Positions 17,211 through 25,839 of a stretch of DNA of 51,305 nt are shown here, one piece after another. The DNA lies in the NCBI GenBank assembly GCA_040002595.1, contig JBDUED010000003.1:1-51305 (forward strand), written 5' to 3'. A program made the translations under genes and the position numbers. The DNA is from Dokdonella_A sp040002595. GTDB taxonomy: Bacteria > Pseudomonadota > Gammaproteobacteria > Xanthomonadales > Rhodanobacteraceae. The notes beneath the pieces were generated by a model. It made no database searches and was not told the origin of the DNA. It saw only the letters and a program-made list of their open reading frames with translations. Every line of letters begins with the position of its first letter. Position 1 is the first letter of the stretch.

Positions 17211-17804
17211 TCAATTGAATTCAAAACCGTCGTGGAAGATGTCGTCAGAGTACGTGCAATTGACGATCAATGCGGCGTTGTTGACCTGGCCGTCCGCGCC
17301 GTGGGACTCATCTCGCACCGCAAGTTGCCAAATCCCGGGCGTGGCGCTGTTTCCAAACGCAGACAGCGGCGAGCTGGGTTTCGTCACACCCGAAACACCT
17401 GGTATGAGGATGGGCCCGCAAATGGCAGGCGGAGCGTCAGCGCCATCGCGAAACTTTGCGCCGATGTCATCGGCAGCGCAGGCACCAGCGCTCAATGGGC
17501 TCAGCAATTGAACAGTCTGCGCAAGCGGACTGGTCAAGGTGATGCGCAAATCGCCGATATGGGAATGCTGCACGTCAACATAGACAGCGTAACTTGCGAA
17601 AGTCGAGCCCGAACACACGCCCGCGGGTACCGCCAGGTTGACGATCACTTGACCATTGGTCGCGCCATTGCGATCGGGAATACGTGCGGGACAACTGGCG
17701 CCGCACGCAAACCAGATCGATGGATAAGCTGCATGCGCCACGCCGCTGGCGCCACCGAGCACGAGTGCAAGCGATAAAACAGCGTGCAGTTGATGGTTGC
17801 GCAT
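17211..17804 (-). CDS. secreted P-domain-like protein with a DGFE C-terminus
   Basis: 197 residues from the ATG at 17804, one base after the stop of the preceding gene. A Sec signal ends GVAHA. The mature part resembles a proprotein-convertase P domain: VDVQHSHIGDLRITLTSP, then IWQLAVRDESHGADGQVNN and AALIVNC. P domains are beta-sandwiches usually attached to subtilases, but here the domain stands alone, without a protease. The last residues are IFHDGFEFN. I have seen IFxDGFE endings on many exported proteins of Rhodanobacteraceae-like bacteria, which suggests a sorting or maturation tail. Four to six cysteines may form disulfides. Confidence 0.75.
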   Translation of the reverse strand: MRNHQLHAVLSLALVLGGASGVAHAAYPSIWFACGASCPARIPDRNGATNGQVIVNLAVPAGVCSGSTFASYAVYVDVQHSHIGDLRITLTSPLAQTVQLLSPLSAGACAADDIGAKFRDGADAPPAICGPILIPGVSGVTKPSSPLSAFGNSATPGIWQLAVRDESHGADGQVNNAALIVNCTYSDDIFHDGFEFN

Positions 17805-17805
17805 A

Positions 17806-19149
17806 TCAGTAGCCCACCCTTGCCGGTCGGGAGTCACAATAGGTATAGAGCGGGTCCGGGTATTGCGGGCAGGAACCAGGCCCTGACGGCTGATGCTGCG
17901 GACCCAGCAAGTAACTCGCCGGGAGCGCTGCGCCGAAAGTGCCGCCCAGGCGGTGACGGACGGCGACGAAGGACTGCAGCAAGCCACTCGTCGAGGCAAC
18001 GGAGCCTGGCGGGCTGGCATTCAAATTGAGGTGGACGAATCCGCCGCGAAACGGTGAAAGGTCCTCAACCGCCACGCGTTGCGCAATCAAGGGGAATGGA
18101 TAGATCGGCAGCGGCGGCGGATTGGGATAGACGTTGCCGCCGTTCAGGAAGGACACTTGTTCCTGTTCGTCGAATGCGGCAATTTCCGTCTGCTGGCGGG
18201 GGAAGTCGGCGGGCAGGGAGCCGCAGGTGAAGGGGCTGTGCGCGAATCCCGGGTCGCGCCAGACGATCAACTCGGTGCCGGGATCGAAAAATCCGACGTC
18301 CAGATAACGCGCCTCCCAGACCGTACCGAGTGGCTCGCGATTGTCCGCCGCGTTGGCGCCGTCATAGCCGGCATAAAACGTGTAATTGCCGGCAGTGTTG
18401 GTGAGCAAGTCCGTGCTGCTTGCTTCAATCGAAACCAGCGGACTGGCCGCCGTGACCCGGTTGCCACGCTCAATCGCCGTGTATTGGCCAAATAATACGT
18501 TCGCGTTCGAGGCGATGCCGCTACCGCCGCTGACGAAATAGTTGGGGTCTGTCGGGAAATTACTGGAACACGAATTTACCGCATCAATGGTCACGTAACC
18601 GCGCGCAATCGCATCGCCATGCGATGCGCCGGCGCACATGTTGCCGAACAATGCCGACGCCTGTCCCGTGTGCGCGGCGCGCAAATGAGCCACTTGGCTG
18701 TCGCTCAAGCGGTCCAGCACAGGCATGCCCGCATACAGTGCTGTTGCTGCAAGCGGACAATTGGCCACGGCAACATGAGGCGACGAGTCGGGCCCAGCGG
18801 AAAAATTGCCCGGCGCGGTTTGTGGCACTACACCCGAAAAAAGCAGACGCAGGTCGACTTCAACTGAACCGCGGCCGCCGACATACAGATCAAATGAAAA
18901 CGTGGGTACGCCGGTGTCGCTCCAAAGGGTCGCGTGCGCGAGGGTGGGATCGGGCGACGCATTCGCGACGGTGAAGCGAGTCTGCGGTCCGTTGGGATCG
19001 GCCAGATCGACTTCGAAATATGGCAACAGCAGAGTTGCCGCAGGAACCCTGTCCAGGGTGCCGATAGCTGCGGATGCGGGCGCGTTGGCGACCAGCGTGA
19101 CCAGAATGCCCAGCACAAGTCCAGCCAACGCGTTCGGATTTATATTCAT
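17806..19149 (-). CDS. secreted hypothetical protein, paralogue B of a tandem pair
   Basis: 447 residues from the ATG at 19149, with an AGGGGA SD eight bases upstream. A Sec signal ends NAPASA. It shares blocks with the upstream gene: ATLLLPYFEVDLADP, HGDAIARGYVTIDAVN, AGNYTFYAG, DNREPLGTVWEARY, ELIVWRDPGF and SPFTCGSLPA. Paired cysteines suggest disulfides. No known enzyme or binding motif. Its stop is one base from the next start, so expression with the P-domain protein is probably coupled. I do not recognise a named family; it may be a two-lobed beta-rich surface protein. Confidence 0.75.
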   Translation of the reverse strand: MNINPNALAGLVLGILVTLVANAPASAAIGTLDRVPAATLLLPYFEVDLADPNGPQTRFTVANASPDPTLAHATLWSDTGVPTFSFDLYVGGRGSVEVDLRLLFSGVVPQTAPGNFSAGPDSSPHVAVANCPLAATALYAGMPVLDRLSDSQVAHLRAAHTGQASALFGNMCAGASHGDAIARGYVTIDAVNSCSSNFPTDPNYFVSGGSGIASNANVLFGQYTAIERGNRVTAASPLVSIEASSTDLLTNTAGNYTFYAGYDGANAADNREPLGTVWEARYLDVGFFDPGTELIVWRDPGFAHSPFTCGSLPADFPRQQTEIAAFDEQEQVSFLNGGNVYPNPPPLPIYPFPLIAQRVAVEDLSPFRGGFVHLNLNASPPGSVASTSGLLQSFVAVRHRLGGTFGAALPASYLLGPQHQPSGPGSCPQYPDPLYTYCDSRPARVGY

Positions 19150-19177
19150 TAATATCCCCTGATGCGTGCGGCAATGG

Positions 19178-20425
19178 TCAAGGATTGGGATGGACGTGCC
19201 GGGCGTTCTGGCCCGAGTCGAGCGAAATCGCCCCGGAACCTGTGCTGGTGATACCCGATTCGGGATATTGCAACACTGCAACATAGGCTTGGTCGGCCGC
19301 TTGGTCGGCAGGCGGCACGGAGCCGGCATCCGGGGAAAGGTAGCTCAACCCCAGATACGCCCACGCTGATTTTCCGGATGCGGGCAATCCGAGCGTCACC
19401 CGCTGCGCTGCCAGTGGAAACGGCGCCGCCGGCGACATCGCCTGCGGCAGTTCCTGATTATCAAACAGCAACGCGCTTTCCTGGCCAAGCGGGAAACCCG
19501 CTGGATAGCTCGTACCGCAAGTGAACGGACTTACCGGAACCTTGGGATCGCGCCAGACAATGGCATCGGTGCGCTCCGCCGTGGTATCGATCGCCCAGGT
19601 GGTCGGCAGCGGTTCGCGATTATCGCTCGCATCCCAACTCACCTGTCGGCCGTAAAACGTGTAATTGCCGCTGGTGCTGGTCCGTGGGTCGGAACCGGAG
19701 GCTTCCAGCGCCACGCCTTCACCTTGATGCATGAGCGCGTTGCCCTTGTCGACCAGAAAGTATTCGCCGACCAGGCTGTTCTGGTTGGTTGCGTCGCCAT
19801 TGCCAAAATAGCCTGCGTTGCCGGGGACACGCTGCGTGCAATTGTTGACTGTGTCCACCGTGACGTAACCGCGTGCGATGGCATCACCGTGGTTGAATCC
19901 GGCGCATTTGCCGGACAGATAGCTTGCCGGACCGCCGCTCAACACCGCTCGCAGATCACCTGCGTAGCTCGGGTTGAGTACGGGTCGCGGATAGGGAATT
20001 TGCCCGTTGCAGCTTGCGTAATTGATGTCCTGCGAATAGGGGCCTTTCGGCGAGATGGTGTTCGTCGGATCTTGTCCGGCGGAGGCGGTGACGGGCAGGT
20101 TTCCGTTCTGCAACGCATCGCGCAAATCAAACGAGACCACGTCGTATCCGGTCAGGTAGACATTGAAACTGAGCACTGGATAACCAAGATCGGTCCATAC
20201 CGTCACATGCGTGAGCAGCGCGGAGGCGCCGCTTGCGTGCCATGACAGCAGCGTGTTTCGACTCGTGGACGAGGCCAGATCAACCTCGAAGTAGGGAAAA
20301 AGCAAGGTGGCGCCCGGAACAGGATCGGCGACGTTGATGTCGGCGATGGCCGGTCCGGCGCCGATCATTCCCACGCATGTAAAGGCTGTCAGGGCGTAGG
20401 CCCGAGTGCGCCAACCGTGTTGCAT
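19178..20425 (-). CDS. secreted hypothetical protein, paralogue A of a tandem pair
   Basis: 415 residues from the ATG at 20425, preceded by GTGGGGAA. A Sec signal ends GPAIA before DINVADP. It shares conserved blocks with the next gene: GATLLFPYFEVDLA, HGDAIARGYVTVDTVN, SGNYTFYG, DNREPLPTTWAID, DAIVWRDPKVPVSPFTCG. The copies differ greatly outside those blocks, so the duplication is old. It is 28 bases upstream of paralogue B and 139 bases downstream of hutI on the same strand. Function unknown. Confidence 0.75.
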   Translation of the reverse strand: MQHGWRTRAYALTAFTCVGMIGAGPAIADINVADPVPGATLLFPYFEVDLASSTSRNTLLSWHASGASALLTHVTVWTDLGYPVLSFNVYLTGYDVVSFDLRDALQNGNLPVTASAGQDPTNTISPKGPYSQDINYASCNGQIPYPRPVLNPSYAGDLRAVLSGGPASYLSGKCAGFNHGDAIARGYVTVDTVNNCTQRVPGNAGYFGNGDATNQNSLVGEYFLVDKGNALMHQGEGVALEASGSDPRTSTSGNYTFYGRQVSWDASDNREPLPTTWAIDTTAERTDAIVWRDPKVPVSPFTCGTSYPAGFPLGQESALLFDNQELPQAMSPAAPFPLAAQRVTLGLPASGKSAWAYLGLSYLSPDAGSVPPADQAADQAYVAVLQYPESGITSTGSGAISLDSGQNARHVHPNP

Positions 20426-20564
20426 TTCCCCACCCCCGTGTTGCCGAATCAAAAAATCCGCCGCGGTCGAGTGTACGACCATAGGAAGAAAAAAACGATC
20501 CAGTCGACGTTGTCGGCCTTTGAGCTTGCGCGCCCCCTTGGGGCATCGGCAGGCGCCATGCCGT

Positions 20565-21866
20565 TCAATCCGGCGCGGCAAAAGCATCGCTGCTTGCGCC
20601 AGTCCCGCAACCTATGGAGTTCCGCCTTGATCCAACCTGCGTTCCGGCACGAAGTACCCCGTCAACGACGACTTGCGAGGCCAGTGAGCCGCCAATCCAA
20701 TAACAAAGGTCGGCGGATTTGCGCGCGTTCCAGACCACGAAGTCAGCGCGTTTGCCGGGTTGCAAAACGCCACGGTCGTGCAGCCCCAATGCGCGCGCCG
20801 CGTTCACGGTTGTGCCTCGCAATGCCTCCTCAGGCGTCAAGCGAAACAAGGTACAGGCCATGCTCATCGCCAAGCGCAACGACAGCAGCGGCGAGGTACC
20901 CGGATTGAGATCGGTCGCAATTGCAATCGGGACGCCGGCGGCGCGCAACGCGTCGATTGGCGGCTGACGGGTTTCGCGCAAGGCGTAGAAGGCGCCAGGC
21001 AGCAGCACGGCTACGGTACCGGCCGCGGCCATTGCGAGGACACCAGCCTCACTTGAGTGTTCGAGGTGATCGGCGGAGAGCGCGCCAAATTCCGCCGCAA
21101 GCGCGGCGCCGCCCAGATCGGATAACTGGTCTGCATGCAGTTTCACGCGCAAGCCAAGCTCACGTGCTTTCTCGAATACGTGTCGCGTTTGTGCGGGCGT
21201 GAAGGCAATGCGCTCGCAGAATGCATCGACCGCATCGGCGAGACCTGCGCGTGCCATGGCCGGCAATACGTTCGCACAGACATCGTCGATGTAGTCGTCC
21301 GCACGTCCGATAAATTCCGGCGGCAACGCATGCGCGATCAGCGCCGTTGCGCTGATGCCGATCCCCAGCTCCTTGCCGATGCGTCGCGCGACGCGCAGCA
21401 TCTTCATCTCGTTGTCCGCGTCAAGACCGTAGCCGGACTTGATCTCGATCGTGGTGACACCATCGGCGAGCAACGAGCGTGCGCGCGGCAGGGATTGCGC
21501 GAGCAGCGCGTCTTCATCGGCTGCACGCGTTGCGCGTACGCTCGACATGATGCCGCCGCCGTTGCGTGCGATGTCCTCGTAACTCGCGCCAATGAGCCGC
21601 TGTTCGAATTCGTCGGCGCGGTCACCACCGAAAACCAGATGGGTATGGCAATCGATGAGACCGGGGGTGACGAAACGGCCCGCGACCGACTCGACATGCG
21701 TGGCAAGCGCATCAGGATCTCCGCTTGGCAGTTCAGCCTGCGCGCCAACGTAAGCGAGCAGCCCATCCTTCCATGCGAGTGCGCCGTGTTCGATCAATGG
21801 CGTGCCTTCGCCGCACATCGTGGCGATGCGGCAATCGAGCAGCAGCCCGTCCCAGTATGGCTTCAT
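20565..21866 (-). CDS. hutI: imidazolonepropionase
   Basis: 433 residues. It hydrolyses 4-imidazolone-5-propanoate to N-formimidoyl-glutamate, the third step of histidine breakdown. Amidohydrolase motifs: PGLIDCHTHLVFGGDR (His74 and His76 as metal ligands), EIKSGYGLD, KLHADQLSD, SADHLEHSS and IATDLNPGTSP. Normal HutI ends about ten residues after PYWIG; here CYWIGGSLASQVVVDGVLRA is followed by about 25 extra Ser/Gly/Ala-rich residues. It diverges from hutF. hutH and hutU are not in this window. Confidence 0.95.
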   Translation of the reverse strand: MKPYWDGLLLDCRIATMCGEGTPLIEHGALAWKDGLLAYVGAQAELPSGDPDALATHVESVAGRFVTPGLIDCHTHLVFGGDRADEFEQRLIGASYEDIARNGGGIMSSVRATRAADEDALLAQSLPRARSLLADGVTTIEIKSGYGLDADNEMKMLRVARRIGKELGIGISATALIAHALPPEFIGRADDYIDDVCANVLPAMARAGLADAVDAFCERIAFTPAQTRHVFEKARELGLRVKLHADQLSDLGGAALAAEFGALSADHLEHSSEAGVLAMAAAGTVAVLLPGAFYALRETRQPPIDALRAAGVPIAIATDLNPGTSPLLSLRLAMSMACTLFRLTPEEALRGTTVNAARALGLHDRGVLQPGKRADFVVWNARKSADLCYWIGGSLASQVVVDGVLRAGTQVGSRRNSIGCGTGASSDAFAAPD

Positions 21867-22019
21867 GCAGTGTCCTTGATGGAGCGGGTCGGGGTAGGCC
21901 GCGATTGTCTGCGCACGTCCGGTGCATTGAAACGGTTGTTGCGCGCCCGAACAAGCCCGCGCGCTGGCAATGGCGAGCAGGCGCCGCTAGGCTCGAGGTT
22001 TCCTTCGCGTGGAATCGGC

Positions 22020-23483
22020 ATGCCCGACGCTCCCCTTTTCGCCGATTACGTCTGGTTGGACAGGGGTTTTTCGACGGACGTACGCATCGACATCGATGCT
22101 GCACCTCGTGCGGCAGGCATCATCGCAAAAGTACAAACCCGGTCCGGACGCGGCGATGACAATCGCATAGGGCGCTATGTCGTGCCGGGCATGCCGAATC
22201 TTCATTCGCATGCGTTCCAGCGAGCGATGGTGGGGCTCGCGGAAACACGTGCGCTGGTCCCTGGTAGAGAGGATAAAAAAGCGGGCAGCCTTGGTCGCAA
22301 TCATCGACAAGGAGCCGAAGACAGCTTCTGGACCTGGCGCGAAGTCATGTACGCGTTTGCCGGACGCCTCGATCCGGACGACCTTCGCGCCATTGCCGCG
22401 CAACTTTATGTCGAGATGCTCAAGGCCGGATATACCCAGGTCTGCGAATTTCACTATCTGCATCATCAACCCGACGGCCATGCATACGCCGATGCCGCGG
22501 CGATGTCGCTGGCCTTGATCGAGGCCGCGAACGAGGCGGGCATTGGCCTGACCTTGCTGCCGGTTTTATATATGGTCGGTGGCTTCGATGGCCGCGCGCT
22601 GGGCCAGCGTCAGCGCCGCTTCGGTCACGATGTCGATCATTACCTGCGCCTGGTCGAGCGTTTGCGCGATCTGCAATCGCCCATGTTGAACGTCGGCATT
22701 GCAATGCATTCTCTGCGCGCCGTGCCCGAGGATGCGATGCGCGCGGTGCTTGACGCCGATTGCGCGCGCGATTGCCCGATCCACATCCATATCGCCGAGC
22801 AAATTGGTGAGGTGCAGGATTGTCTCGCGATCCGCAAGGCGCGCCCGGTCGAATGGCTGCTTGATCACGCGGCAGTCGATGCGCGCTGGTGTCTTGTGCA
22901 TGCGACGCACATGAGCGAAGACGAGACGCGCCGACTCGCCGCGACGGGAGCCGTCGCCGGCTTGTGTCCTACCACCGAAGCCAATCTTGGCGATGGATTG
23001 TTCCCCTTGAAAACGTATCTCGATGCCGGCGGCGCGATCGGCATTGGCTCGGACAGCCAGATATCGGTATCTCCCGTCGAGGAACTGCGCTGGCTCGAAT
23101 ATGGGCAGCGCCTGATCACCAAACACCGCAACGTCAGTGCCGACTCGCGCACGCCAAGTACCGGCGAGAACGTGTTTGGACGCGCGTTGGCAGGCGGTGC
23201 GCGCGCGAGTGGTGTGGCGATTGGACAGATCGACGGAAGCGACACCGGGAGGTCGAACGGACTGCGAGCCGATCTGCTCGTGCTCGACGATGCGTCGCCG
23301 CTGCTGGCTGGCCGCGATGTCGCCCATGTGATCGATACCTGGCTGTTTGCCGGCAACAGCAATCTCGTGCGCGACGTGATGGTCGATGGTGAGTGGATCG
23401 TGCGCACGTTTCGTCATCGCGACGAGGAACGCATTGCGTCGCGCTATCGCGGCGTCGCCGAGCGTCTAGCTCGTACCGCTTGA
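22020..23483 (+). CDS. hutF: formimidoylglutamate deiminase
   Basis: 487 residues from the ATG at 22020. It deiminates N-formimidoyl-glutamate to N-formyl-glutamate plus ammonia in the five-step histidine pathway, acting after HutI. Motifs: GMPNLHSHAFQRAM (His62, His64), DSFWTWREVMYAFA, HIHIAEQ, HATHM, GLCPTTEANLGDG and GIGSDSQISVSPVEELRWLE. Between GLAE and DSFWTW the family usually has only a few residues; here about 20 extra basic and Gly residues are inserted (about 77-98). The frame remains open upstream to 21135, but that part is antisense to hutI. Confidence 0.94.
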   Translation: MPDAPLFADYVWLDRGFSTDVRIDIDAAPRAAGIIAKVQTRSGRGDDNRIGRYVVPGMPNLHSHAFQRAMVGLAETRALVPGREDKKAGSLGRNHRQGAEDSFWTWREVMYAFAGRLDPDDLRAIAAQLYVEMLKAGYTQVCEFHYLHHQPDGHAYADAAAMSLALIEAANEAGIGLTLLPVLYMVGGFDGRALGQRQRRFGHDVDHYLRLVERLRDLQSPMLNVGIAMHSLRAVPEDAMRAVLDADCARDCPIHIHIAEQIGEVQDCLAIRKARPVEWLLDHAAVDARWCLVHATHMSEDETRRLAATGAVAGLCPTTEANLGDGLFPLKTYLDAGGAIGIGSDSQISVSPVEELRWLEYGQRLITKHRNVSADSRTPSTGENVFGRALAGGARASGVAIGQIDGSDTGRSNGLRADLLVLDDASPLLAGRDVAHVIDTWLFAGNSNLVRDVMVDGEWIVRTFRHRDEERIASRYRGVAERLARTA

Positions 23484-23505
23484 GCACATTGTCGTTCACC
23501 GTTCC

Positions 23506-24744
23506 CTAACGAGCTGCGGGCTGCAGCATGCCGGCGACGTCGGCATAGTGGCCGTCGTTGGGTTGCGGCGCGATTCGCAGCAGGTGCGTCAACAGCGGAT
23601 ACACGTCAACGTTGTCGAACTCGGGTAGCACCAGTCCGCGTCTGAAATCCGGTCCGTGGGCGACGAACAACGCGCGCATGTTCGGATCGTCGTTGTCGTA
23701 TCCGTGTTCGCCACGGGAGAAATGTCCGCCGCGGTTCTCATATCCATGCGATGTGATGATCCAGCCATCTGCAGCAAGGCAGATCAGTGCCGGGATGCGC
23801 GCGTTGTTGCCGTAATGCAATCGCTTGGGCACCTGGGATTTGCGCCAGCATTCCATGTGCGCGTGCGGCACCAGCAGCGCCCGTTCGGCATCGGCCGTTT
23901 TGCCGGCCAGCGGAGCGATGCCGGCAAGAATGCCGTAATTGACAACGTCGACATCCGTCAGCGGCACGACATCGTCGAGATAGACACGCTGATCGGGGGA
24001 TGTCGCCGTCATGCCGTGATCGGATACGATCACCACATTCGTGCTTGCAAACTCGCCGCGAAGCTTGAGTCCGTCGACCAGACGCGCAAGCGCGGCGTCG
24101 ATTTCGCGCAACGCGGCATTCACCTCGTCAGAGTCCGGACCGCTGTCATGGCCGGCATGATCGACCTGCTCGAAATACAGCGTGAAAAACACCGGCCGCT
24201 CGGCGGCAGGCAGGTCCATCCATCGCAGCAACTGATCGACGCGCTGGTCCGGATTCAGCTTCGCGTTGAAGGCCAGCCATTCACTCGGCCGCACACCTTG
24301 GATCGCGACATCGGATCCAGGCCAGAACATCGTCGCCGCATGCAGGCCTTGTTTTTCAACACTGACCCAGATTGGCTCGCCTCCCCACCATGACGCTTCG
24401 AGCGTCGTCTCGCGATTGTTGTAGACGAATTTCTTGCCGCTCCCAGGATCGACCATGCGGTTGTTGACGATGCCGTGGTGATCGGGCGTGAGGCCGGTGA
24501 CCATCGTGTAGTGATTGGGGAACGTGAGGGTGGGGAACGCTGGCTTCAGCGCCCGCGCGCTTACACCATCAGCCGCCAGCGCAACCAGGGTCGGACTGAA
24601 TCCCCGCTCGATGTAATCGGCACGAAAACCGTCGATTGAAACGAGAATAAGCGGATGTCGAAACTGCGTCTCGACTGGCGGACGAAGCGCGGGAGCGCAA
24701 CCGAGCAGACTACACAGCAGGACCAGCAGTGCTCGTATACCCAT
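23506..24744 (-). CDS. NPP-type nucleotide pyrophosphatase/phosphodiesterase lipoprotein
   Basis: 412 residues. The signal ends LLGC (Cys16), predicting a lipoprotein. Alkaline-phosphatase-superfamily motifs of the ENPP/NPP branch: SIDGFRADY (Asp38 metal ligand), PTLTFPNHYTMVTGL with nucleophile Thr74, FEQVDHAGHDSGP, IVSDHGM and HGYDNDDPNMRALFVAHGP. Such enzymes split nucleotide or lipid phosphodiesters in the periplasm using two zinc ions. It converges with hutF, with 22 bases between stops. Substrate undefined. Confidence 0.92.
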   Translation of the reverse strand: MGIRALLVLLCSLLGCAPALRPPVETQFRHPLILVSIDGFRADYIERGFSPTLVALAADGVSARALKPAFPTLTFPNHYTMVTGLTPDHHGIVNNRMVDPGSGKKFVYNNRETTLEASWWGGEPIWVSVEKQGLHAATMFWPGSDVAIQGVRPSEWLAFNAKLNPDQRVDQLLRWMDLPAAERPVFFTLYFEQVDHAGHDSGPDSDEVNAALREIDAALARLVDGLKLRGEFASTNVVIVSDHGMTATSPDQRVYLDDVVPLTDVDVVNYGILAGIAPLAGKTADAERALLVPHAHMECWRKSQVPKRLHYGNNARIPALICLAADGWIITSHGYENRGGHFSRGEHGYDNDDPNMRALFVAHGPDFRRGLVLPEFDNVDVYPLLTHLLRIAPQPNDGHYADVAGMLQPAAR

Positions 24745-24891
24745 CGAAGTTTGCCCAGGGAAACCCTATCTTCGCGCAAACCGTCGGTGGGTTGCATGAC
24801 GGACTTCATCGGATCGCTCGACAACGTCGGCAGAGAAGGTCAACCGCGTCTGACGCAAAGGCGAACGTGCCACAACACGACCAATGAAACG

Positions 24892-25515
24892 TCAGGCGTG
24901 GCGCAATCGCGCTGGCCCGAGTTGGCCGTCGATCTTCGCCACGGTTGGCGCAGCCACGAAGCCGCCACCAATCGCGACATCGAAATTGCGATAGGTTTGC
25001 AGCAAGCCGCCATAGACGTGCAAGGTCACTGCTGGCCGATGCGCGGAAAGATTCGTGCAGCGATGCGCGTGTCCGTCGGTGCCGCGGAAGGCGCATGATT
25101 GGCCTTCAGCGAGGACCGTCGTGCCACTGAAGTGCGGTTGCGTGCGACCGCGTTCGCCGGGCAGAAGTTCGTAATCGTCCACGCTGAGCGCGCCTTGCAG
25201 AACCATTTCGATGCCCCACAAGCCGGCGTGATCATGGATGGGTGTCGAGTACGCAGCCGGCCATACCATGAGCAGGCCGGTATAGCGGCCTTCGCATTCG
25301 CGTTCGTACAGCCACCGCGTGAAGTCATGCGGATGCTCATCGCACAGCGTACGCAGGACACGCCGATCCTTGGGCGAATACCAGGCAGCCTCACGCAAAC
25401 CCTGGTGGACGTGGTCGAGGCAGAACTGCGCGCTACTCATGCAGTGGGCCATGTAGGCGCGAACACTGCGCGTGACATCCAGATCGACTGGCAACATGGG
25501 GGTACCCGATTCCAT
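24892..25515 (-). CDS. cysteine dioxygenase-like cupin
   Basis: 207 residues from the ATG at 25515; a second in-frame ATG at 25497 gives 201 and is plausible. Cupin iron ligands are visible: TPIHDH (His94, His96) and HAHR (His149 or 151). Gly stands where mammalian enzymes have the cross-linked Cys, as in bacterial thiol dioxygenases. It probably oxidises cysteine or a related thiol to the sulfinate with O2. The three extra cysteines in the N-terminal 60 residues are not diagnostic. A CRP-like palindrome lies just upstream of the start. Confidence 0.85.
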   Translation of the reverse strand: MESGTPMLPVDLDVTRSVRAYMAHCMSSAQFCLDHVHQGLREAAWYSPKDRRVLRTLCDEHPHDFTRWLYERECEGRYTGLLMVWPAAYSTPIHDHAGLWGIEMVLQGALSVDDYELLPGERGRTQPHFSGTTVLAEGQSCAFRGTDGHAHRCTNLSAHRPAVTLHVYGGLLQTYRNFDVAIGGGFVAAPTVAKIDGQLGPARLRHA

Positions 25516-25523
25516 GATCCGAG

Positions 25524-25539
25524 TGTGAACTGCATCACA
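25524..25539. promoter_or_regulatory. CRP/Clp-type palindrome TGTGA-N6-TCACA
   Basis: TGTGAACTGCATCACA is an exact match to the CRP/Clp/Vfr consensus. It ends nine bases before the ATG at 25515, or 27 before the ATG at 25497. So close to the start it would more easily repress than activate, unless the promoter lies within it. Confidence 0.6.
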
Positions 25540-25706
25540 ATTGACGTTAAGGATGCGCTAAGAAAAACAGACCGAGACGTGAGCTTGATGAAGCCACATC
25601 AGCAATGATCGGAACATGCTTGTTTTTGCATCAAAAAACTATTGCTGCAGTAACTACCGTGCCTTGGCTGTACAAGGCGATAAGCGGAGGACGCGCGATC
25701 CCCGCC

Positions 25707-25726
25707 GTGTGACGTGCCTGTCACAC
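25707..25726. promoter_or_regulatory. GTGTGAC-N6-GTCACAC inverted repeat
   Basis: Perfect 7-base arms. The TGTGA/TCACA cores are eight rather than six bases apart, so a CRP-type protein would not bind normally. A different dimeric regulator is possible. It lies about 190 bases upstream of the cupin start and 110 bases beyond the sigma-factor stop. Confidence 0.4.
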
Positions 25727-25839
25727 GAGCCCCTGGCGTGCATGAAATCGGATCCGCGTGTTGGTTGCCGACACCGCATCTGTTGCAGGCAATCGCGCAC
25801 AAACAACCTGGAGATGCGCTGACTATCGACCGCGTTGCC

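Larger units (their letters stand above)
25516..25839. other. intergenic region upstream of the cupin gene
   Basis: 324 bases without a convincing gene. It contains three perfect palindromes: the CRP-like site (listed), GCCTTG-N6-CAAGGC (25661-25678) and GTGTGAC-N6-GTCACAC (25707-25726, listed). It also has locally AT-rich sequence around 25615-25650. Confidence 0.5.

Noticed and set aside
21135..22019. N-terminal extension of hutF
   Set aside because: The open frame is antisense to hutI and has no HutF homology before the ATG at 22020.
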